This document shows positions 44,554-64,000 of a DNA stretch of 64,000 nucleotides, one piece after another. Position 1 is the stretch's first letter. Each line of letters starts with the position of its first letter. Location: the NCBI GenBank assembly GCA_037013685.1, contig CM072885.1:124001-188000 (forward strand), read 5' to 3'. The stretch is from Acridotheres tristis (Eukaryota; Chordata; Aves; Passeriformes; Sturnidae). Below the pieces are notes generated by a model. That model saw nothing but the letters and a program-made list of their open reading frames with translations. It was not told where the DNA came from and made no database searches. A program made the translations under genes and the position numbers.

Positions 44554-46522
44554 TCATCCCCCGCCGTCGCCAGCCCGCAGGTCCGGGCGCAGGCGGATCT
44601 CCACCAGCCGGACAGCGCGGAGCAGCACGGCCAGCTGGGAGCACACCCGGGCCACCACGTCCAGCACCGGATCTGTCAGGTCCCGGACGCCACCCAGCAC
44701 CTTCAGCAGGAAGAGCAGGAGCGGCTGCAGGAGGCTGTGGAACGCTGCCGCCAGCAAGGGCTTCAGGACATGGTCGCCGATGGCTGTCAGGACACCGACC
44801 ACCAGCGCCTGGATTTGGGATGAAATCTTGTGTTTGAGGGATATTTGCCAGCGGGAGTCACCAAAAATGGGCTGACACACAAAAATTCCACTCTAGGAGA
44901 GGAAATGTGCAGTGGTGGGAAATGGAAGTTCCTTCTCCCAGTACTGAAGGACTTTGACGTGCTCAGCAGCTGCTCCAGCCGTGGCTCTGAGGGAACAGGG
45001 CGGCTCACCTGGACCACGGCCTCGCCAAGGAAGCGGATCAGCTCCACCAGGAAGAGGCTGAACACGCTGACCAGGCACCGCGGGAGGGCAAAGACTTGCC
45101 GCAGCTTCCGCTGAACCGTCCACTCGGAGCTGCCACGGAGAACAGGGAATGTCAGAGAGCCGGCCTGCTGAGGGCATGGATCTCTATCCCGGCGCAGATC
45201 CAGCATCCCTGGCAGTTCCTTGGCAGCACATTCCAGCTCCACAGCCACCAAATCAGGCGTGAGAAAGCGTTGGAGCCCTGTTTCTACAGGCTCACCCTAT
45301 ATGGCCCAAACCCGCCTGAAGGAGCCCCAAAACCCGGTCCATGGGGATGGTACCCAGAGCAGAGCCTGGCCGGGAGCCCGGGGAGCACCAGCCCAGCTCC
45401 AGGGAATCCCGTCCAACACCACCGGGAGCAGCTCCGGTGTGGGCAGTTCTGAGGCTCCCTCTCATGGCCACCGCCACGAGGTGAGCCGGGAGGTTCATTC
45501 CGGCTTCTCTTTCCAGAAAAACACGAAGTGAAGAGGGTGCATTATGCCAGGCTGGGAGGAGACCCCAACCCACCGGAGCACCAGCGTGCCCGGGAATGTG
45601 ATGGCAGCAGCAGCGGTTCGGGGGGAAGGAGCGACCCCAGGATGACCCAAACCCTGAGGTTTTCCCCCATTTTGTCCCCGTGACCCAATCTCCCCTTTCC
45701 CAGAATCTCAGCCGAGATGCTCGATGCTGGCGCTCACCCACTCAGAATCCCACTCTGGAGAAACCCCCAGCGAGGCCTGAGCAGACACCAGGGTGGGATC
45801 CTTGGGGAAATATCCCTTCAGCATCTGATAGCTGGTGGCTTTGGTGCCGTTCCCTGTCTGGCCTGGGGCCAGACTCACACAGGCTGCAGCTGTCCCTTGG
45901 GATCAACTGGGATCCCGGGAAAAGCATGGACAGGGCAAGAACAGGCACAGCGGTGGGATAAACTGCAGAGCAGAGATCCAGCTGGGAATCCACCGGGTCC
46001 TCTCCCCCGGGAATTCACTGGGCTCTGCTCCCACTCCCCATTCACAGGGATCTGAGCCTCTCTCCCTGGGAATCCACGGGGATCGGATCTCCCAGGAATG
46101 CACTGGGCTCTACTCCCCCACCACCACCCTGCATAAATCCTGGGATCTGCTCCTCTCTCCTAACAACCCCCGGGATCCGCGCTCCCCTCGAGAAACCCCT
46201 TGTCCCGTTCCCAGCGGTCGCACCGGAATCGGGGCGAAAAACAACATTAAACCCCTGAAATCTGCCAGTTAAACTGGGCAAGACTGGCCCAGATTCGCCG
46301 GGAGCCCCGAGTCCCGTCCGTCCCCCCGGGGACACATCCGCACCCCCCGCCCCGCATGGCAGCATTTAGGGGTCCCCTTCACCGGCGGGTTCCGGGGCAG
46401 GGGGAGTCCCGGTACCTCCTTCGGTTCTTCCTCCCGGGGCGGGGCGGGGGCACCGGGGGCACCGAGGGGGTGCGGGGGGCACCGGGGGGTCCCGGCGTGC
46501 GGCGGGGCGCGCCCGGCGCCAT
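44554..46522 (-). CDS. Unrecognised three-exon gene, 160-residue hydrophobic protein
   Basis: Exons 46416-46522, 45009-45129 and 44554-44808 join with GT-AG sites and matching phases (AG plus C gives Ser36; exon 2 ends on a full codon). Residues 1-35 are a Pro/Arg-rich tail ending GRKNRR. Residues 36-47 read SSEWTVQRKLRQ. A hydrophobic segment follows at about 48-87 and another at about 90-115, with repeated LLKPLL- and LLQPLLLFLL-like turns; an amphipathic helix (DLTDPVLDVVARVCSQLAVL) and a charged end complete it. It looks membrane-associated. I do not recognise the family. The start is uncertain: an in-frame ATG at 46598-46600 in GCCATGG context would add 26 GC-box-like residues. TTTAAT at 44363-44368 (ATTAAA on the minus strand) may be its poly(A) signal. 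It is divergent from IRF5. Confidence 0.7.
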
Positions 46523-47173
46523 GGGACAGCCCCGCCCCCGGGACAATCCCCGCCCCCCGGGACGGACCACGCCCCTTCCCGGTCTGTCCGTGTCGTCCAT
46601 GGCCACGCCCACCAGGACCGCGCCCCCTCGTTGACGGACAGCCGCTGGGGGCGGGGCCGAGCTGGGGGCGGGGCCTCTGGGGCGGGAGCACGTGCTCGCC
46701 CACCGATGAGTGACAGCGAGTTTGGCCAATCAAAGCTCGAAGAGGAGCTCAGATGTTGCCGCCCACCGCGGGGATCCCCGCGCGTCATGTGAGCGGGAAA
46801 TGGGAAGTGCATATGCAAAGATATGCAAATAATATGTTAATGAGGGGTCTGCCAGCAGCGCGGGGTGACAGCCGGGGAGATGGGGCGGGGTCCGAGACGG
46901 GGACACGAGGGTAGGGACACGGGGAGGACACAGGGGAACAAGGAGGGGGGGACATGGGGGGGAACACAGAGGGGCCACGTGGGGAGGTGGGGGCCGGAGG
47001 GACACGAGAGGGGTGACACGAGGTGAGGGGTCCTGCGGGGACGCGGGCGGTCCCGACCCACGGCCCAGACGCGGCGGTCCCGGGGCGGTCCCGGCCGGTC
47101 TCGCCCCACGCCCACGCCCGGCCCCGCGTGCGGAAGCTCTGGGCGGCGGCCCCGGGACCGGCCCCGAGCGCAG
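46523..47173. promoter_or_regulatory. Bidirectional promoter region between the unnamed gene and IRF5
   Basis: CpG-rich with GC boxes toward the minus-strand gene. Toward IRF5 it has a CCAAT box (near 46733), GAAATGGGAAGT (near 46797, IRF/ETS-like) and two octamer-type motifs, ATGCAAAG at 46813-46820 and ATGCAAAT at 46823-46830. A possible non-coding IRF5 exon 1 ends at 47173 (CAG then GTGAGA). Confidence 0.5.
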
Positions 47174-47399
47174 GTGAGATCCGGGGCCGCTCCCGAGGGG
47201 GGGGAACCCCAGGTGGGTGCCCATGAGGAGGGGGGGCCGCGGGAGTGGAGCCGTGGCGGGGCGATGCTGAGATGGCCGAGAAATCCTCGGGGACAGCGGC
47301 CCGTCCGTGCGACACGCGTGGGGGACAGGCTGGGATCCCCAGGACTGCTCTCCCCTCGCGGCTCCTGTCGCTGCACAGGGACCACGGCCGGGACTTCAC

Positions 47400-47765
47400 A
47401 TGTCCCCGTGTCCCCCCCATCCCTCGCGTGTCACCCGCTGTGTTCTGCCCTGTCTCTGTGTCCCCCGTCCCCCCTCATCCTGTGACCGTGTCCCCTCCAT
47501 CCAATGTCCCTGTGTCCTCATGTCACCCCTGTGTCCCTCCTCCCTTCCCCATGTCCCCTGTCTCTCGTATGTTTCCCATGTCTCTCCACGTCCTCGTGTC
47601 CTCACTGTGTCCCCCCATGTCGCTACATGTGGCCCTCATCTTTCGTGTGTCCCCTGTCCCATGTCCCCCCGTCCCCCTCACGTCTCACATTCCCCGTGTC
47701 CCACTCTCCCCCTATCCCTCGTGTCCCCTTGTCCTTCCAGTCCCTCCTGTCCCCTCCCCTTCTCA
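47400..47765. repeat. TGTCCCC-type minisatellite in IRF5 5' intron
   Basis: Imperfect short units such as CCCTGTGTCCCCC and CATGTCCCCT. A similar but G-rich array (GGGACATGGGATGGGTGACA) fills IRF5 intron 48161-48523. Confidence 0.75.
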
Positions 47766-47989
47766 GCTCCACTTTTCTTTCACTGAAGCCACCGCAGCTT
47801 CTGCTTTCGGGGTGTGGGTGACGCCCCCAACGCCCACGCTGGACACAGAGCTGGGGCGGGGGGGGCCTCACCCACCCTGCTGGCCTGAAAGCGGAACCTC
47901 GGGGCGGGGAGTCCGGTTCGGGCCCGGTTCCTCTTTCGAGACGGGGGGTGGCAGGCAGGGTCACGAGGTGCCCCCGGTGTCCCCAGGCC

Positions 47990-50937
47990 ATGGACCCCCC
48001 CCGGCGGGTGCGCCTCAAGCCCTGGCTGGTGGCCCAAGTGAGCAGCCGGCGCTTCCCGGGGCTCCGCTGGCTCGACCCTGAGCACCGGCGCTTCGTCATC
48101 CCCTGGGGACACGCCACCAGGAACCCCCCGGGACCCCAGGACCACGACACCATCTTCAAGGTGACACCGCGGGACTCGGAGTGACAGCGGGGACGTGGGA
48201 TGGGGACAGTGCGGGCGTGGGGGACATGGGATGATGGGGGTGATGCGTGTCAGGGTGACAAGGGGGACACGGCATGGGGACAGTAGGGATATGGAGGAAA
48301 GGGAACGGGGGTGACAGAGTGATGGGTAACAGTGGGAACATGGGATGGCTGACAATGGGGGACAAGGGACAGGAGTGACAGGGTGATGGGTGACGAGGGA
48401 CACACGGTGGGGGTTACAAGGATCATGGGGGGACATGGGATGGGTGGTGTCAGTGGGGTGAGGTGGCAAGGGGGACCTGGGACACGCAGGCTGTGGGTGC
48501 CGGGCGCTGACCCCCCCGGTCAGGCGTGGGCACAGGAGACGGGCCGGTTCCGGGCCGGGGACCCGCCAGACCCCCCTCGCTGGAAGGCCACGCTGCGCTG
48601 TGCCCTCAACAAGAGCCGCGAGTTCCGGCTGCTGCTGGACGGGCCCCGCGGGTCCCCGGCCCAGCCCTTCCGCATCTACGAGCTCTGCGAGGAGCCCCCC
48701 GGGGGCGCAGGTACGGGGGGCTCTGGGGAGAGCCCTGAGCAGCCCCCGAAGTCCCAGCACCCCGCAAGGACCTGACGTCCCGCCAGTACCCCACACCCAC
48801 AAAGCCCCAGCACCCCGCGAGGTCCCAGACCCCCGGCAGCCCCCCATACCCTACCAGGACCTAGCGCCCCCAGACACCTGGCCCCCCACAAGGGGCCCAC
48901 CCTCTCTGAAGCCTCGGTGCCCCTCAATATCCACCTCACCCCCTCCCAGTTCCCTCTGCATTTCCCAGCCCCTCTCTCCCTTGCAGATGGGGGGGACGAA
49001 GATGACTATGGCTGCAGCGGGGAGGAAGATGTCAGCCAGGTATCTGGGGGGGGGGCTCAGGGTGGGGGGATCCCCAAACCGGGGACACCTCAGGATGGCA
49101 GGAGGGTCCCTGTAACACCCACTCTGCCCTGCAGCTCCAGAAGATGACATCCCTGAGCATCGATGGTGAGTGGGGCGCTCAGGGTGTCGGGCGGGGCGCT
49201 CAGGGTGTCAGGGGGTTGGGTTGTGCCCTCTGACTCCCCTCTCTGCTCCAGACACGCAGCACGGGGGGGACCTGCTGCCCCCCTACCCCTGGTCCAAGGA
49301 GGAGCCCCCTCCCTTTGCCAGCTGCTGCCCCCCAGGGGGGCCCTTTGGGCCTCCCCCCCCGGCACTGCTCCAGGGGGAGGCGGGGGGCACCCATGGGACC
49401 CCCGAGCTGCTCCCCGGCACCCTCCCTGAGACGGGGCCCCCCCTGGGTCCCCCGGGGCCCTCGTCCACCTGCCCGGTGGCACCGACAGAGCACCTGATCC
49501 CTGACCTGCTTGTCAGCCCCCACATGCTGCCACGTGAGCAGGGGGCTTGGGGGTGCATTGGGGTGGTCATGGGGTGGTCATGGGTGTGGGGAGGTGATGT
49601 GGTGGCTGGAAGGGTGGGGGTGGCCATGGGGTGGCGGGACAGAGGTGGCCACGGGATGGAGTGGCCACAGGGTCGCTGGGTGAGGGTGGCTGTATTGGGG
49701 TGGGTACAGAGCGGCTGTGGGATGGATGAGGGTGGCCAGAGCTGGATGGGTGGGTGGGGGTGGCCAGCTGGAGCGGCCCTGGGGTGCTCCCTGGCTCCCG
49801 CTGACCCCGTGGCCCTCCGGCAGTGACTGACCTGGAGCTGAAGTTCCAGTACCGGGGCCGCCAGGTCTGTGCCCTGACCGTCAGCAACCCGCACGGCTGC
49901 CGGCTGTTCCACAGCAGCCTGGAGCCCACGCGGGAGCAGGAGGAGCTCTTCGGGCCCCTGACGCTGGAGCAGGTGCCCTTCCCGTCTCCCGACGCCATTC
50001 CCAACGAGAAGCAGCGCTTCTACACCCACCAGCTGCTGGATGTGCTGGACCGAGGGCTCATCCTGGAGCTCCAGGGCCAGGATCTCTTCGCCCTGCGGCT
50101 CTGCCAGTGCAAGGTCTTCTGGACAGGGCCCTGTGCTGCTCCCCAGCCCGGCCCCAACCCCATCCAGAGGGAGAGAAGGACCAAACTCTTCAGCCTCGAG
50201 GGCTTCCTCAATGGTCAGAGGGGAAGGGAGGGTGGCCCTGTGTCCCGTGAGGGCAATGGATTGGGATGCGGAGGTCAGCTGGGGTGGGGGGACAGCAGGC
50301 ACAAGGGCACCTGGTAGCATGAGGGGGACAAAGGTGTAATGGGAACACCAGGTGGCACATGGGAACCCGGTGGAATGGGGGGACGGAGCTGGGATGGGGG
50401 TCACTGGCTGGCTCTCGGAGTTGCCCTCAGTTGCCGTGGGTGGGGAGGCGGTGGCCCAGGGAGGCGCGAGTCCTGTCCCTCAGCTCAGCCTCGGGCCCCA
50501 CAGGCCTCATCCAGTTCCAGAAGGGGCAGACCCCCACCCCGCCCCCTTTTGAGATCTTCCTCTGCTTTGGCGAGGAGTGGCCGGACCAGAAGCCCAAGGA
50601 GAAGAAGCTGATCACGGTGCAGGTGAGGGGCCGGGCCCCGCGGTGACACGGGGGGTGTCCCTGCCCGGTGTCCCTGCCCGCGGTGACCCCTCGACTCCCG
50701 CAGGTGGTGCCGGTGGCGGCGCGGCTGCTGCTGGAGATGTTCTCCGGGGAGTTGTCCTGGTCGGCCGACAGCATCCCGCTGCAGATCTCGCACCCCGACC
50801 TCAAGGACAGGATGGTGGAGCAGTTCAAAGAGCTGCACCAGCTGTGGCAGAGCCACCAGCGGCTGCCGCCGGCGCAGCCCCCGCCCTGCGCCTCCGCAGG
50901 GCCCTGGGCGCTGCCGCCCGGCCCCCTGCCCCACTGA
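47990..50937 (+). CDS. IRF5: Interferon regulatory factor 5
   Basis: A transcription factor acting downstream of TLR-MyD88 signalling that induces inflammatory cytokines and type I interferon. Eight coding exons: 47990-48160, 48524-48710, 48987-49039, 49135-49165, 49252-49533, 49824-50213, 50504-50622 and 50704-50937, total 488 residues. The DNA-binding domain has the five IRF tryptophans W12, W27, W39, W59 and W77 and the recognition stretch RCALNKS. A Pro-rich linker is followed by the IRF-association domain from about residue 242 ([62 protein letters not shown]). The C-terminal regulatory stretch [17 protein letters not shown] holds the serines phosphorylated in mammals. The start ATG lies in GCCATGG; the N-terminus is about eight residues shorter than the human one. 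It is convergent with TNPO3, as in mammals. Confidence 0.97.
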
Positions 50938-51372
50938 CAGGGACACGGGGACAGCCCTGGCACTGCCAGCCCGGTGAGTCGCTCCGCGGCCATCTCGGCT
51001 GGTGGGGCCGGGGCCACCCAGCACCATCCTCATCCCTGTCCCCACCCTGTCCCTGTCCCAATCTCCCCAGAGCTGCCAGTGACCAGCACCCGGGGTGCTC
51101 TGCAGGGAGAGGGACTGTGACCACTCACCTGTGACCACTCACCTGTGACCACCCACCCTGGGGCAGCTCCAGCAGGGCGGGGCGGAGCCGCCGGACCCCT
51201 CCCTGCACTCCCCAAGGATCATCCCCTGAGGCTTTGGGGGCAAACAGCAAGAAAACAGGGCTGGGGCCATCCTGGACCTGCAGCCCCCAGGGCTGGGGGG
51301 TACTCAGGGCTGGGGGGGCACAAAGCAGCCCCAGCCCTGAGAGAAGAACTAGAGGGGCCTTGGGAGGTCTTA

Positions 51373-52133
51373 ATTTATTTTTTCAGTTTTTTGTTGTTTT
51401 TTATTGTTCTCGAGATGGCTACACACCCCCGGAGGGAACCGCATGCGCCCGCCCGCCCTGCCCGCACTCGAGCCACCGCCTCCGACCCCAAAATCAAACC
51501 AAATAAAACCCCAGAAAAAGGGAAAAAAAAAGAAAAAGAAAACCCAAACAAGAAAACAAACTAAAAAAGCAGAACAAAATAAAATATAAATCTCTATTTG
51601 CAGAGTCCGTCCCACCTGTGTCGTCTCTGGGAGTCGGCACCAGGCAGGCCACGGTGGGCTCAGGGGGGCAGCGCCCCACGACCCCCAGACTGACCCCCCA
51701 TCTTCCTAAACAATTTGTACTGTTTGTTTTTTGTTTGTTTCTTTTCCTCCTTTTTTTTTTTGTCTCCATTTCACAGAAAGTTTTTTCTACTTCTTTTGCT
51801 GCCGGGCGAATCCGAGTGGATCCGTGTGGCTCCCGGTGGGTTTGCAGTTGGGTTCAGGGTGGTGCCTGGGCTGGTGCTCGTGGCGGTGGCCGAGCCCCGG
51901 GCCATGAGGCCGCTGGGCAGGCGGGGTCCCCGCCGTCCTCCCGCGGCTCTGGGGCGCGCTGGAGCCCTCGGCTGATTGTGGGACACATTCTTGGGTTGCT
52001 GTTTCCTGTCTTCTCCGTAAAGACATTCCTGGGAGGAGGAGGGGAGCATCAGCCCTTTGTCCCCGGTGTCCTCTGGGGCAGTGGCCCAGAGCCAGGCCCT
52101 TACCTGGGAGACAGGAGCCATGTGAAGCCGGAG
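51373..52133 (-). other. TNPO3: TNPO3 3' UTR, apparently spliced
   Basis: After the stop codon (52134-52136) the minus strand reads CTCCCAG then GTAAGG near 52103, a donor inside the 3' UTR. A CTCCTCCCAG acceptor near 52036 could receive it; human TNPO3 also has an exon after the stop codon. A minus-strand AATAAA (plus TTTATT, 51373-51378) would end the transcript inside the IRF5 3' UTR. Confidence 0.45.
51502..51583 (+). terminator. IRF5 polyadenylation signals
   Basis: AATAAA at 51502-51507 and 51578-51583, in an A- and purine-rich tract about 0.6 kb after the stop codon. Confidence 0.65.
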
Positions 52134-63789
<11,656 letters not shown>

Positions 63790-64000
63790 CTGTGGGGACA
63801 GGGGACAGCTGGTGAGGATCTGACTCCAGCAGGTGATCCATGAGGAATAACCAGTAACATCCTCTGGAGTCCGTGAGAACATTCCAGAAGCAGGCTGCTC
63901 CCAAGGCCCCTGTCACCAACAGCCCTGCACTGAGTGAGAGGGAGGGACAGAGCCCAGACTCTCTGTGCCAGCTCCAGCTGCTGTCACAGAAGCAGCACGA

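Noticed and set aside
46523..46729. Longer N-terminus of the unnamed gene from ATGs at 46600 or 46729
   Set aside because: The extra residues are translations of GC boxes in the promoter; the 46600 ATG has a good context, so it is noted as an alternative but not preferred.
47245..48081. 278-residue open frame before IRF5 exon 2
   Set aside because: It translates the TGTCCCC minisatellite, and the IRF5 reading starts at 47990 in a different context.

Overview
The window looks like a compact, GC-rich piece of a bird chromosome, most likely from a songbird (Passerida). Introns are short, fragments of CR1 (the main avian LINE) recur, and there is one solo retroviral LTR. The short-wave opsin carries Cys86, Cys90 and Thr93 (bovine rhodopsin numbering), the ultraviolet-sensitive combination typical of passerines. 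All genes are eukaryotic, spliced, and obey GT-AG with matching intron phases.

Layout, left to right: (1) 281-14520, minus strand: the first 24 coding exons of filamin C (FLNC), from the actin-binding domain into immunoglobulin-like repeat 12; the rest of the gene lies off the left edge. (2) 14521-19497: FLNC promoter region, several minisatellites and the OPN1SW promoter. (3) 19498-22189, plus strand: complete five-exon OPN1SW (SWS1 opsin). (4) 23112-33412, minus: complete CALU (calumenin, ER calcium-binding protein), with a probable non-coding first exon in the CpG island near 37.1 kb. (5) 33.4-44.5 kb: gene-poor stretch with VNTRs, a solo LTR, an inverted CR1 pair and a second CpG island. 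(6) 44554-46522, minus: a three-exon gene for a 160-residue hydrophobic protein that I do not recognise. (7) 47990-50937, plus: complete IRF5, divergent from the unnamed gene. (8) 52134-63789, minus: the 18 C-terminal coding exons of TNPO3 (transportin-3), convergent with IRF5; its N-terminal exons lie off the right edge.

The gene set matches human 7q32 (CALU, OPN1SW, FLNC, IRF5, TNPO3), but the CALU-OPN1SW-FLNC block is inverted relative to IRF5-TNPO3. Little or no CCDC136 is visible between FLNC and OPN1SW, where mammals have it.

The most unusual pattern is a set of exon-edge echoes. At six or more FLNC exons and at both ends of the CALU coding sequence, a short copy of the exon boundary, including its splice site, start or stop codon, is repeated once or several times in the neighbouring intron or UTR. 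At the CALU start codon this has become a near-perfect six-copy 58-bp array carrying six ATGs and six acceptor motifs. The second lead is the unrecognised gene at 44.5-46.6 kb.
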